From positions 4,901,501 through 4,965,500 of the forward strand of contig CP000699.1 in the NCBI GenBank assembly GCA_000016765.1: a stretch of 64,000 bases of DNA. The letters are read 5' to 3'. This DNA is from Rhizorhabdus wittichii RW1. GTDB taxonomy: Bacteria; Pseudomonadota; Alphaproteobacteria; Sphingomonadales; Sphingomonadaceae. A program made the position numbers and the translations under genes. Shown in pieces: positions 25,501-32,269 of this stretch; within the stretch, counting starts at the first letter, position 1, and the number at the start of each line of letters is the position of its first letter. The notes below the pieces were generated by a model. The model was not told where the DNA came from. It made no database searches and worked only from the letters and a program-made list of their open reading frames with translations.

Positions 25501-25802
25501 ACGGCGAGATCGTCAGCCAGGTCCGTTTCGACGGCACCAACGACAAGCCGCAGGAAACCGCGCGCAACGGTGGGATCGTCGGCCGGCTGCTCGCACCGAT
25601 CACGCGGCTGCCCTTCCGGTTCAAGATCACCATCTCGGCGCCCTTCCGGGGGCTGGTCAACTCGGCGCAGACCTTCGTCGATCCCTCGATCGTGCTGCGC
25701 AACACCGCGGCCGGGGCGATCGCGGTCGAGCCTCCGGCCGGAACCGTGCCGCCCCCGTCCCCCGTTCAGTCCCCCATTCAGCCCCCCATTCAGCCAAGGT
25801 AA
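22593..25802 (+). CDS. ydbH: YdbH-like AsmA-superfamily intermembrane transport protein
   Basis: 1069 residues. One N-terminal membrane helix (about residues 22-46) is followed by a very long beta-rich periplasmic region. The C-terminal YdbH/dicarboxylate-transport-like domain (VLKVRPGGGTLSYVGDV, DRLTIDLNGSLDGEIVSQVRFDGTN, PFRFKITISAPFRGLVNS) is typical. YdbH bridges inner and outer membranes and moves phospholipids together with TamB and YhdP. GTG 22593 is used, and ATG 22629 is an alternative closer to the membrane helix. The next two genes complete the ydbH-ynbE-ydbL set. The extreme C-terminus is a proline-rich tail. Confidence 0.87.
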   Translation: MTRARRAVKRAPMEDASRRLSRPLILAGAGAVLLAGGAGWLWIERVPIAASYIDDALRTRNVPASYRLAHIGIRTHRIEAIRIGDPRAPDLTADWAEIELAIGLSGVRVHAVDAGGVRLHGRLVDGKLSLGAIDRLLPATKSDQPFSLPDMILTARTIRADIATPQGGVNATLDGGGNLKDGFRGTLVLGSDRLASGGCAANGIAARLGLQVDGGRPSVRGIATAGELRCPGAVVRAPRLAIDTKGKSDLTRWTGRLSFVEGGIEAGTTHIGRLAGPIDFDASADRITGKARLAAEQVLSGGSGLDRLALDAGYRIDPRAGGASVAGDLRLAGGRVDPAMVDGLVRSLAAAEATPVGPILSAWGKALRQAGRRVDGTAGFTFSRAGQGNSLRVDRLALASPGGARLLVRSEQAEGLGWRWPDGGPIANASVELSGGGLPRALVSLRQAMPGAPLTGSATVEPYAVDGARLVFAPIRFGPGTGGRTLVSTRVTMDGPLADGRVEGLDLPIQLAAGGKGGFVLNPACAPLGFRRLAIAGTVIGRSSLPLCPVGGALVGRTPAGGMFGGARIATPRLRGRLGDQPLTMAARSIDVAVARPGFRLDGLAVRLGDPADPTRLDVTTLDGRVSPQGLGGGFEGTAGKLAAVPLLLSEGGGQWALAGSRLSLDGTVRVADAETASPRFHPLVANDVRLTLEGGRIAATATLREPRSNQPVSRVAVRHDLSRGTGDAVLDVDQLRFGKALQPEAVTPLTLGMIANVVGTIEGQGRIRWAGGDVASDGEFRTDGLSLAAAFGPVTGLKGTIRFTDLLGLVTAPDQTVTIAEANPGVAVTDGVIHYRILPDRMLAVSDGVWPFAGGTLALEPTVLDMAQPVARHLTFRITGLDAATFVQQLEFKNIAVTGTFDGLLPIVFDAKGGRIENGVLKVRPGGGTLSYVGDVTNADLGRMARIAFDALKSMRYDRLTIDLNGSLDGEIVSQVRFDGTNDKPQETARNGGIVGRLLAPITRLPFRFKITISAPFRGLVNSAQTFVDPSIVLRNTAAGAIAVEPPAGTVPPPSPVQSPIQPPIQPR

Positions 25803-25866
25803 AGCGAGGCCATGCGATGAACATCCCGAGATTGACGATGAAGCGTTGCGGTGCGAGCGTCAGGCC

Positions 25867-26079
25867 ATGAAGAGGACGACGTTCGCCCCTATCGGTGCCC
25901 TGGCGCCCGCGATGGTGATCGCTCCCGGCCTGTTGCTGGCCGGCTGCATCCAGGTCGCGGCGCCGGACAAGCCGATCGAGATCAACCTCAACGTCAATGT
26001 GAAGCAGGAGGTGGTCGTTCGGCTCCAGAAGGATGCCGAGGATTTCATCGCCAACAACCCGGAGCTGTTTCCGCAATGA
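25867..26079 (+). CDS. ynbE: YnbE-like outer-membrane lipoprotein
   Basis: 70 residues from ATG 25867. The signal sequence ends in the lipobox LLLAGC. The mature part is short and ends LNVNVKQEVVVRLQKDAEDFIANNPELF, the conserved YnbE pattern. In E. coli YnbE is thought to continue the beta-groove of YdbH at the outer membrane. The gene lies 64 bases after ydbH and overlaps ydbL by four bases (ATGA), which confirms the operon. Confidence 0.88.
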   Translation: MKRTTFAPIGALAPAMVIAPGLLLAGCIQVAAPDKPIEINLNVNVKQEVVVRLQKDAEDFIANNPELFPQ

Positions 26080-26450
26080 TGAACCTGTTCAAGACCAGCC
26101 TGATCGCCGCCGCCGCGCTGGCCGTGGCCGCCCCCGCGCTCGCCGCCGACCCGGTCGTCGAGCAGGCGCTCTCGGCCGGCAAGGTCGGCGAGCAGTGGGA
26201 CGGCTATCTCGGCTTCGTTTCGCCGCCCTCGGGCGACCTCAAGGCGGCGGTCGACGCGATCAACATCAAGCGCCGCGCCGGCTACACCCAGGTCGCCGCC
26301 GCGCGCAACGTGACGGTCGACCAGTTCGCCCAGACCACGGCCTGCCAGACGCTCCGCGCGGTCAAGCCCGGCCAGGTCTATAAGCTGAAGGACGGCGGCT
26401 GGCAGACCCGCAAGGGATCGGAATCGATCACCCCCGACTATTGCGGCTGA
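26076..26450 (+). CDS. ydbL: YdbL family periplasmic protein (DUF1318)
   Basis: 124 residues. ATG 26076 and 26079 are tandem candidates. A Sec signal peptide ends near ALAAD. The DUF1318 core follows: VEQALSAGKVGEQWDGYLGFV, INIKRRAGYTQVAAARNVTVDQFAQTTACQTL and VKPGQVYKLKDGGW. YdbL is a periplasmic partner that modulates YdbH-YnbE interaction. It is the last gene of the set, and a weak hairpin follows it. Confidence 0.9.
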   Translation: MMNLFKTSLIAAAALAVAAPALAADPVVEQALSAGKVGEQWDGYLGFVSPPSGDLKAAVDAINIKRRAGYTQVAAARNVTVDQFAQTTACQTLRAVKPGQVYKLKDGGWQTRKGSESITPDYCG

Positions 26451-26460
26451 ATGGAGTGAC

Positions 26461-26478
26461 GCCCGCTTGACGGCGGGC
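26461..26478 (+). terminator. Weak hairpin after ydbL
   Basis: A six-bp GC stem (26461-26466 with 26473-26478) with loop TTGACG is followed by only a short T-rich stretch. It probably gives partial termination. It separates the ydbHL operon from the AT-rich gene pair. Confidence 0.4.
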
Positions 26479-26508
26479 TGTTCTGCACCTATTGTTCTCG
26501 TTTTGTTC

Positions 26509-26537
26509 TTGACTTTTTCTCCGTTGCTCGGTATGAA
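26509..26537 (+). promoter_or_regulatory. Sigma70-like promoter of the AT-rich gene pair
   Basis: TTGACT (26509-26514) and TATGAA (26532-26537) are separated by exactly 17 bases. This is the best match to a housekeeping promoter seen in the window. The downstream leader contains AGAGGAG at 26576-26571 equivalent spacing before ATG 26583. An independent promoter fits an acquired gene pair. Confidence 0.6.
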
Positions 26538-26582
26538 AATCGGGTCAGCATAAAGCTGGACGATGAGAGGAGATAAAGTCGC

Positions 26583-27089
26583 ATGCTTCGAGGGCTTCCG
26601 GCGGATACAAGGCCATCGCGCGATGAGCAGGTCCAGAAAATGCTCGATGTGCTGGGTATCCAATATCCCGGTGGATATTATGGTTCGCGTCGTGATCTGT
26701 CTGGGGTCAAACTCGCCGACACTACTGTAAATGTCTTTTCAGATATGGCGGGTGGTTTCGGGCATGCAGGTATCGCTGTCGGCGATAATCCATCTACGGG
26801 TTTTTATCCTGTTGAGCCGGGTGTAGGTTCTGCCACTGGGTTCGTTCCTGGCGAAATTCGGCGAGATGATATGAGTAGGCCACATCGCTCCTACCGGCTG
26901 CCAACCACGCCCGCTCAGGAAGCAGCGATCCGCCAATCTATGGCCGAACATGCTGCCGATGAATATAATCTGTTCCTGAATAACTGTCTGAGTTGGGTGC
27001 GGGCCAGAATGAAGGATGGGGGTGTGGATACGGCGCCGGCCTTTTGGCCAAACGGCTTTATCGAAACACAGAGGCCTTGGATCAAATAG
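26583..27089 (+). CDS. Small permuted papain-fold (LRAT/NlpC-like) candidate enzyme
   Basis: 168 residues from ATG 26583, with GAGAGGAG upstream. The sequence shows a histidine in a strand (FGHAGIAVG, H61) followed after about 70 residues by a cysteine at a helix start (YNLFLNNCLSWVRARM, C135). This His-then-Cys order with an NNC preceding helix is the pattern of permuted NlpC/P60, LRAT-like and DUF4105-like folds, which act as peptidases, amidases or acyltransferases. No signal peptide is present. The gene is AT-rich, has its own promoter and is followed after four bases by a membrane-protein gene. An antibacterial effector or orphan toxin domain is the leading guess. Confidence 0.5.
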   Translation: MLRGLPADTRPSRDEQVQKMLDVLGIQYPGGYYGSRRDLSGVKLADTTVNVFSDMAGGFGHAGIAVGDNPSTGFYPVEPGVGSATGFVPGEIRRDDMSRPHRSYRLPTTPAQEAAIRQSMAEHAADEYNLFLNNCLSWVRARMKDGGVDTAPAFWPNGFIETQRPWIK

Positions 27090-27093
27090 CAAT

Positions 27094-27444
27094 ATGTCCT
27101 ATCTACGATATTCTTCAATTGGCGGGGTGTTGGGAGTCATCGTGGCGGCGGTATGCGCGCTACTTGTTTTGATTTTGAAGGTATATTTTCTAGCGATACC
27201 AGTTTTGACTGTTTATCCTTTTTATTTTCTGTTTTCTGGTAATGTGGATGGCTCTGTACCCATTCATGAATTATTGAAAATATTCTATATTTCAGCAGCT
27301 TGTAATTTTATATTATATTATATCATTGCGAGTTTGCTTTGGCTGGGTTTGCGAAACAGTCGTAACATGTGGATGGCTCCGGCGGCTTATATAGGGTTTC
27401 AATTGCTGTTTTTTTCTGGTCTGTGGGTGCGCTTTTTGAATTGA
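27094..27444 (+). CDS. AT-rich four-helix membrane protein, possible partner/immunity
   Basis: 116 residues from ATG 27094, four bases after the previous stop. Four hydrophobic segments are evident (about residues 9-31, 33-49, 62-87 and 95-113), with one short polar loop (SGNVDGSVPIHEL). Codon use and base composition differ sharply from the rest of the chromosome (long A/T runs). No family is recognised. Tight coupling to the papain-like protein gene suggests a membrane-located partner, for example an immunity protein against an envelope-acting enzyme. This is inference from organisation. Confidence 0.5.
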   Translation: MSYLRYSSIGGVLGVIVAAVCALLVLILKVYFLAIPVLTVYPFYFLFSGNVDGSVPIHELLKIFYISAACNFILYYIIASLLWLGLRNSRNMWMAPAAYIGFQLLFFSGLWVRFLN

Positions 27445-27703
27445 TCGACCCGTCGGATGGAGCTGCGCGCGACCTCTGGCGCCTCTTCTTTTCAGGCGCG
27501 TGGATCGGTTTGGTGAACTGATTGGGTGACTTGTCGCCGATGTGGCGTTCGCGCCGCCAATGGCGCGTGGCGGCGATCTCCTTTCATCTCCTCCTCCCTC
27601 ACCGTTGTTGACTCGGGGGACCCCCCTTCCTAAAGGGGCCTCGCCTTGGCGGGGTCGCTCGTCGGCATGACGCAGCCTTTCCGCGACGAGGAAGGGATTC
27701 GGC

Positions 27704-28024
27704 ATGGCGGCAAATGATCCCGGGCAGGACCCGGAAAGCGTGGGGGATCAGCGTCTTACATCGCTCGATGAGCGGTTGCAGGCGGCCCAGCATGCCGAAA
27801 AGGTCAGAACGGCGAGCGTGCACAAGAAGCCCGAGAAGGGATATTCCCAGGGCAACCGCGTGCTGGCCGAACTGATCGCGGGTATTGTCGGCGGAAGTCT
27901 GCTGGGCTGGTGCTTCGATCGCTGGCTCGGGACCAAGCCCTGGCTCCTTTTGGTGATGCTGTTCCTCGGAATCGCGGTCGCCTTCAGGAACATCATACGG
28001 ATTTCTCAGGAGCGCCCGGAATAG
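27704..28024 (+). CDS. atpI: ATP synthase protein I (AtpI/AtpZ)
   Basis: 106 residues. A polar N-terminal half is followed by two membrane helices with the pattern RVLAELIAGIVGGSLLGWCFDRWLGTKPWLLLVMLFLGIAVAFRNI, typical of the alphaproteobacterial gene-1 protein of F0 operons. It helps Mg2+ supply or c-ring assembly. It is the first gene of the F0 operon, 39 bases before atpB. Confidence 0.92.
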   Translation: MAANDPGQDPESVGDQRLTSLDERLQAAQHAEKVRTASVHKKPEKGYSQGNRVLAELIAGIVGGSLLGWCFDRWLGTKPWLLLVMLFLGIAVAFRNIIRISQERPE

Positions 28025-28063
28025 CTTCCGGACGCTTTTGGCATAAGCAGGGGTAAGGCAAGC

Positions 28064-28849
28064 GTGGCAGCCGAATCGGGCAAGATCGATCCGATGCACC
28101 AGTTCATGATCGAACCGCTGTTCGGTCAGGGCTGGTCGATTGCAGGCCATAACATCGCTTTCACCAACTCGGCGATGTGGATGGTGGTGACGCTCGCGGC
28201 GCTGCTGATCTTCATGATCGGCGGCATGAAGCGCGATCTGGTCCCCGGCCGCTGGCAGGCCGCGGTGGAGAGCTTCACCGGCTTCGTCGCCGGCATGATG
28301 GCGACGAACATCGGACCCGAGGGCAAGAAGTTCACCCCCTATGTCTTCTCGCTGTTCATGTTCATCCTGATCGCGAACATCATGGGCATGATGCCCACCG
28401 GCGTCGTCGGCGTTCACCCCTTCACCGTGACCAGCCACCTGACGGTCACCGGCGTGCTCGCCGTGATCAGCTTCTCGATCGTGCTGGTCGTCGGCTTCTG
28501 GCGCCACGGCTTCCATTTCTTCTCGCTGTTCGTGCCGCACGGCACGCCCGGCTACATGATCCCGATGATCTTCGTCATCGAGCTGTTCTCCTTCCTCATC
28601 CGTCCCTTTTCGCTGGGCCTGCGACTGTTCGTCGCGATGACCGCGGGGCACATCCTGATGAAGGTGCTCGCCGGCTTCGTGATCAACGGCATCAACGCCG
28701 GCGCGCTGACCGTCGCGATCGTCTCGATCCCCAGCTTCATCCTGATGATCGGCATCACCCTGCTCGAACTGCTGGTGTGCGCCATCCAGGCCTATGTGTT
28801 CGCGCTGCTGACGTCGCTGTACCTCAACGACGCGATCAACCTGCACTGA
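28064..28849 (+). CDS. atpB: ATP synthase F0 subunit a
   Basis: 261 residues from GTG 28064, preceded by AGGGGTAAGG. Five or six membrane helices are present. The essential arginine lies in PFSLGLRLFVAMTAGH, and the final helices (LLVCAIQAYVFALLTSLYLNDAI) carry the conserved QAYVF. The subunit forms the two proton half-channels against the c-ring. F1 genes are absent here, in line with the split F0/F1 operons of alphaproteobacteria. Confidence 0.97.
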   Translation: MAAESGKIDPMHQFMIEPLFGQGWSIAGHNIAFTNSAMWMVVTLAALLIFMIGGMKRDLVPGRWQAAVESFTGFVAGMMATNIGPEGKKFTPYVFSLFMFILIANIMGMMPTGVVGVHPFTVTSHLTVTGVLAVISFSIVLVVGFWRHGFHFFSLFVPHGTPGYMIPMIFVIELFSFLIRPFSLGLRLFVAMTAGHILMKVLAGFVINGINAGALTVAIVSIPSFILMIGITLLELLVCAIQAYVFALLTSLYLNDAINLH

Positions 28850-28895
28850 GTTTCACTGCAACACTATCAACCTGTTCAACGCTAAGGAGTTTATC

Positions 28896-29123
28896 ATGGA
28901 CGCAGAAGCCGCAAAGCTGATCGGTGCCGGTCTGGCCGCCATCGGCGTGGGCATGGCCGCGCTGGGCGTGGGCAACGTGTTCGGCTCGTTCCTCGAGTCC
29001 GCGCTGCGCAACCCGGCCGCTGCCGACGGCCAGCAGGGCCGCCTCTTCATCGGCTTCGCCGCTGCCGAGCTTCTCGGCCTGCTGGCGTTCGTCGTCGCGA
29101 TGATCCTGCTGTTCGTCGCCTAA
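28896..29123 (+). CDS. atpE: ATP synthase F0 subunit c
   Basis: 75 residues, two membrane helices joined by the polar loop RNPAAADGQQG. The glycine-rich first helix (GAGLAAIGVGMAALGVG) packs the ring, and the proton-carrying carboxylate is E58 in FAAAELLGLLAF. Strong AAGGAG precedes ATG 28896, as needed for the highest-copy subunit. Confidence 0.97.
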   Translation: MDAEAAKLIGAGLAAIGVGMAALGVGNVFGSFLESALRNPAAADGQQGRLFIGFAAAELLGLLAFVVAMILLFVA

Positions 29124-29185
29124 CAGTTGGTTGCGGGGCCGGTTCGCGCCGGCCCCCCGGACTGCAACGACAACAGGAAGTATCG

Positions 29186-29677
29186 ATGCCTCAGATCGCC
29201 CAGATCGCCGCGACCTACGCTTCGCAGATCTTCTGGCTGCTGGTTGTCTTCGGCCTGATCTATTTCGTGATCGGGAAGGGGATGCTGCCGAAGATCGAAG
29301 CCACCGTCGACGCGCGCGACCAGAAGATCGCCTCCGATCTCGCCGCCGCCGAGGCCGCTCGCGGCGCGGCCGACGAGACCGAAGCGGCCTATCGGGCCCG
29401 GATCGAGGAAGCCCGCGCCTCCGCGCTGAAGGCGACGCAGGACGCCAAGTCGGCGGCGACCGCCGAGGCGGAGAAGCGCGTCAAGGCGGCCGACGAGGCG
29501 CTTGCCGCCAAGGCGGCCGAGGCCGATGCCGCGTTGAAGGCGGCGCAGGCCAAGGCGCTGGCCGAGATCGAGACCGTGGCTGCCGAGGCCGCGCAGGAGA
29601 TCGTCGCCAAGGTTTCGGGCATCGAGGTCGACAAGGCCGCCGCCGCAGGCGCGGTCAAGTCCGCGCTGGCCGCCTGA
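29186..29677 (+). CDS. atpX: ATP synthase F0 subunit b'
   Basis: 163 residues. One N-terminal membrane helix (FWLLVVFGLIYFVIGKGML) is followed by PKIEATVDARDQKIASDLAAAEAARG and a long alanine-rich coiled coil. The short N-terminus and VDARDQKI motif distinguish b' from b. Together b and b' form the heterodimeric peripheral stalk found in phototrophic and other alphaproteobacteria. It lies 13 bases before the b gene. Confidence 0.93.
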   Translation: MPQIAQIAATYASQIFWLLVVFGLIYFVIGKGMLPKIEATVDARDQKIASDLAAAEAARGAADETEAAYRARIEEARASALKATQDAKSAATAEAEKRVKAADEALAAKAAEADAALKAAQAKALAEIETVAAEAAQEIVAKVSGIEVDKAAAAGAVKSALAA

Positions 29678-29690
29678 ACGGAGACGTCGA

Positions 29691-30308
29691 ATGTCTGTAA
29701 ACGCCTCCACCCTGGTCGCCGACAACCTCGCCGACGCCGCCTCGCTCGAAGGTTTGCCCGAGAATGTCAGCGCCGGCCACGCCGCCGCGGGCACCGAGGA
29801 GCATCATGTCGATCCGACCGCGCTCGGCATGACCGCCACGGCCTGGGTGTCGCTGGCGATGGTCATCGTCATCCTTCTCCTGCTCTGGAAGAAGGTGCCG
29901 TCGGTCATCGGCGCGTCGCTCGACAAGAAGATCGCCTCGATCCGCGCCAATCTCGACGAGGCCGCGGCCCTCCGCGCCGATGCCGAGAAGCTCAAGGCCG
30001 AATATGAGGCGAAGGCGAAGGCCGCCGCCAAGGAAGCCGAAGAGATGCTGGCGCATGCCCGGTCCGAGGCCGAGGCCATCGTCAGCCAGGCGCGCGTCGA
30101 CGCGACCGCGTTGATCGAGCGTCGCGGCAAGATGGCCGAGGACAAGATCGCCGCCGCCGAGCGTGGCGCGGTCGCCGAGGTTCGCGCCAAGGCGGCGAGC
30201 GCCGCTGCCGCCGCGGCCGGTGCCCTGATCGCCGAGCGCAACAATGCCAAGGCGGACAAGGCCCTGATCGACGGCGCCATCGACGCCTTGGGGAACGCCC
30301 GCTTCTAG
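29691..30308 (+). CDS. atpF: ATP synthase F0 subunit b
   Basis: 205 residues. A polar N-terminal extension of about 48 residues precedes the membrane helix (AWVSLAMVIVILLLLWKKV). VIGASLDKKIASIRANLDEAA and a long K/E/A coiled coil follow. The extended N-terminus is usual for sphingomonad b subunits. It is the last gene of the operon; two palindromes and a strong terminator follow. Confidence 0.93.
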   Translation: MSVNASTLVADNLADAASLEGLPENVSAGHAAAGTEEHHVDPTALGMTATAWVSLAMVIVILLLLWKKVPSVIGASLDKKIASIRANLDEAAALRADAEKLKAEYEAKAKAAAKEAEEMLAHARSEAEAIVSQARVDATALIERRGKMAEDKIAAAERGAVAEVRAKAASAAAAAAGALIAERNNAKADKALIDGAIDALGNARF

Positions 30309-30347
30309 AGCGGTTCACGATCTGATTGCATCAGATCGGCCGCTCTA
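30306..30347. repeat. Nested palindrome I after the F0 operon
   Basis: An outer perfect 8-bp inverted repeat (TAGAGCGG...CCGCTCTA) encloses an inner perfect 8-bp hairpin (GATCTGAT, loop TGC, ATCAGATC). It begins at the stop codon of the b-subunit gene. The same two-stem design recurs in the next element and at 44083-44144. Confidence 0.6.
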
Positions 30348-30362
30348 GGTGATTGTTTTATC

Positions 30363-30406
30363 GCGATTTCCGAGCCGGCAGATGTTTCCATCTGCCTAGA
30401 AATCGC
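30363..30406. repeat. Nested palindrome II after the F0 operon
   Basis: An outer inverted repeat GCGATTTC...GAAATCGC encloses an inner 8-bp hairpin (GGCAGATG, loop TTTC, CATCTGCC). It lies 15 bases after nested palindrome I. Confidence 0.6.
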
Positions 30407-30435
30407 TCTAAGCGGTCCGACCGGAAAGACGAAAA

Positions 30436-30468
30436 GGCCCGCCGAGCGATCGGCGGGCCTTTTCTGTT
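30436..30468 (+). terminator. Strong rho-independent terminator of the F0 operon
   Basis: A perfect 10-bp GC stem (30436-30445 with 30450-30459) closes a GCGA tetraloop and is followed by TTTTCTGTTT. The A-run before the stem (30432-30435) makes it potentially bidirectional, serving the convergent DUF899 gene as well. Confidence 0.85.
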
Positions 30469-30496
30469 TCGGCCGGGTTCGAAGCACGCCCCTTTC

Positions 30497-30587
30497 GTCA
30501 TTCCCGCGAAAGCGGGAAGCCACGGTCACGAAGCGCATCGGCTCTTGCGGGCCGCCGTCCATGGATTCCAGCTTTCGCGGGAATGAC
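30497..30587. repeat. 91-bp inverted-repeat element, copy 1
   Basis: The left end GTCATTCCCGCGAAAGCGGG and its near-complement on the right enclose a middle section shared with copy 2 at 54175-54265 (CACGGTCACGAAGC, GCGGGCCGCC, TCCATGGATTCC). It carries no ORF. The ends are of the REP/MITE-like type widely dispersed in proteobacterial intergenic DNA. Confidence 0.8.
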
Positions 30588-30637
30588 GGGGGGATGGGAA
30601 AGCGATGGGCTTCGATCGCAGCCGAATACCCCGACTC

Positions 30638-31378
30638 TCAATGGGCGCAGCAAGTTGCCTTGGGCACGTCCTCATATTCGTCGTGGCGCCGCACGAAGCT
30701 CATCGTGCCGTCCTCGTTGCGCCCCTTGGGAGCGCGGTCGAGGATCATCAGCGTTCCGATCAACTCCTCGAAGCCGCGGGCATAGCTCGAATAGCTATGG
30801 TAGACGGTGCCGTCCGCGTCCTTGAAGAAGGCGCTGAGCCCCGGTGATTCCTCATGGTCGCCGCCGCGCTCGCCGACCTCCATCGCCTCGTAATTATAGT
30901 CGACCTGCCCGCTCGCGAGCTGCTCGTCCGGGAAGGATACCCCATAGTCGAAGTTGAAGTCGCTGCCCGCCGACGACACCCAGGGGAAGCGCCACCCCAT
31001 CCGCCGCCGATAGGCCTCGATCGCTGCCAGCGGCCCGCGCGACACCGCGACCAGCGTCACGTCGTGATGATTGAGGTGGGGCAGGGCCCCATCGAAATGA
31101 TCGGCCAGGAATGAACAGCCGGGGCAGCCTGCCGTCCAGTCGGGGCCCAGCATGAAATGATAGACGACGAGTTGCGACCGGCCGTCGAACAACTCGGCCA
31201 GGCTGCGCTCGCCGTCCGGCGTGTCGAAGCTGTAGCTCTCGTCGACCCGGACCCAGGGCAGGGCCAGCCGCGCCGCGTTCACCGCGTCGCGCAGATGGGT
31301 CGCCTCCCGCTCCTTGGCCAGCAGGACGCGGCGGGCGCGCAGCCATTCCTCGCGCGATACGACGGCATGATCGACCAT
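30638..31378 (-). CDS. DUF899 family thioredoxin-like protein
   Basis: 246 residues. The thioredoxin-like region includes YHFMLGPDWTAGCPGCSFLADHFDG (CxxC at the redox position) followed by HHDVTLVAVSRGPLAAIEAYRRRMGWRFPWVSSAGSDFNFDYGVSF. This is the DUF899 signature, and ARGFEELIGTLMILDRAPKGRNE is near the end. The protein is cytosolic and its substrate is unknown. It is divergent from a MarR gene across 66 bases with a perfect palindrome, so it is likely under that regulator. Confidence 0.87.
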   Translation of the reverse strand: MVDHAVVSREEWLRARRVLLAKEREATHLRDAVNAARLALPWVRVDESYSFDTPDGERSLAELFDGRSQLVVYHFMLGPDWTAGCPGCSFLADHFDGALPHLNHHDVTLVAVSRGPLAAIEAYRRRMGWRFPWVSSAGSDFNFDYGVSFPDEQLASGQVDYNYEAMEVGERGGDHEESPGLSAFFKDADGTVYHSYSSYARGFEELIGTLMILDRAPKGRNEDGTMSFVRRHDEYEDVPKATCCAH

Positions 31379-31420
31379 GGCACGGCCTCCTCGCTTCCTA
31401 CGGATTGTCTTGATTTATAA

Positions 31421-31434
31421 TGTTGATATCAACA
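31421..31434. promoter_or_regulatory. Perfect palindrome, probable MarR operator
   Basis: TGTTGATATCAACA, a 14-bp perfect dyad in the 66-bp gap between the DUF899 and MarR genes. On the minus strand TTGATA in the dyad has a GACAAT 17 bases further on. On the plus strand the dyad lies between TTGATT (31410-31415) and CATAGT (31433-31438), also at 17-base spacing. A repressor bound here would block both promoters. Confidence 0.65.
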
Positions 31435-31444
31435 TAGTGCTTTC

Positions 31445-31885
31445 ATGTCAAAGCCGGTCCCGTTCGACACCACGCTGCACGTCCGCGATCATTGCCTGTG
31501 TCTCCATGCCCAGCGCGCGGCGCGGGTGCTCGCGCGGCGGTTCGACGAGGCGCTGCGCCCGGTCGGACTGACCAACCAGCAATTCTCTCTGCTGATGTCG
31601 CTCAACCGGCCGCAGGCGCCGACGATCGGCGTCGTTGCCGAGCTGCTCGGCATGGACCGGACCACCCTGACCGCGGCGCTCAAGCCGCTCGAACGGCGCG
31701 GGCTGGCGACGATCGTCGTCGACCCGGCCGATCGCCGCGGCCGCAACATCCTGCTGACCCCGGACGGGGAGGCGCTGCTGGCCGAGGCGATGCCGATCTG
31801 GCGCGATACCCATGCAGCGGTCGAGCGGTCGATGGTCGGCGTCGACGTCGATCGGCTGCGGCGCGATCTCGGCACCATCGTCTGA
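31445..31885 (+). CDS. MarR family transcriptional regulator
   Basis: 146 residues. The winged-helix core is TNQQFSLLMSLNRPQAPTIGVVAELLGMDRTTLTAALKPLERRGLATIVVDPADRRGRNILLTPDGEALL, with the DRR wing motif. A cysteine near the N-terminus (HCLCLHAQRAARVLARR) could be redox-sensing as in OhrR-type regulators, but this is speculative. It is divergent from the DUF899 thioredoxin-like gene and probably represses both genes through the palindrome between them. Confidence 0.9.
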   Translation: MSKPVPFDTTLHVRDHCLCLHAQRAARVLARRFDEALRPVGLTNQQFSLLMSLNRPQAPTIGVVAELLGMDRTTLTAALKPLERRGLATIVVDPADRRGRNILLTPDGEALLAEAMPIWRDTHAAVERSMVGVDVDRLRRDLGTIV

Positions 31886-31940
31886 TCGCCAAGGCGGCGC
31901 ATTTACGATTTCGACACCCGCGCCGGCTAAAGCGCCGATC

Positions 31941-32204
31941 ATGGGTGCGATCGGCTGGATCTGGGCATGGCTGATGCTGCTGGGCGGGGTGCGCGCGCAC
32001 CTGACCGACGCCCTGCCGGACATGCTCGTCTGGGCCATGCTGCTGTCGGGCCTGCTGGCGTTGCCGCTGCTGTGGAGCCGTCCCGACGGGCCGCTCGCGG
32101 CGATCGCGCCCTCGGGCGTGGTGCGGGGCGCGATCGCGGTGCTGCTGCTGCTCGCGGCGGGGATCAGCCGGCCGGATGCGGTGATAGGCCTGCTGCCCGC
32201 CTGA
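31941..32204 (+). CDS. Small hydrophobic membrane protein
   Basis: 87 residues from ATG 31941. Three hydrophobic segments are visible (IGWIWAWLMLLGGV, MLVWAMLLSGLLALPLLW and GAIAVLLLLAAGI). The function is unknown and no family is recognised. It lies between the MarR gene and uvrC in the same orientation, without overlap. The GC-rich codon pattern matches the chromosome. Confidence 0.5.
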   Translation: MGAIGWIWAWLMLLGGVRAHLTDALPDMLVWAMLLSGLLALPLLWSRPDGPLAAIAPSGVVRGAIAVLLLLAAGISRPDAVIGLLPA

Positions 32205-32269
32205 TCGGCATCGTTGATGGGGATAAGCGTTCGCGCGGCGTTGCGACGGCCCTTCTCTCATCCTAGATC

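Noticed and set aside
27445-27703. A further small gene between the AT-rich pair and atpI
   Set aside because: No frame has both a start with ribosome-binding site and plausible protein sequence. The stretch has only short imperfect palindromes and presumably the atp promoter.
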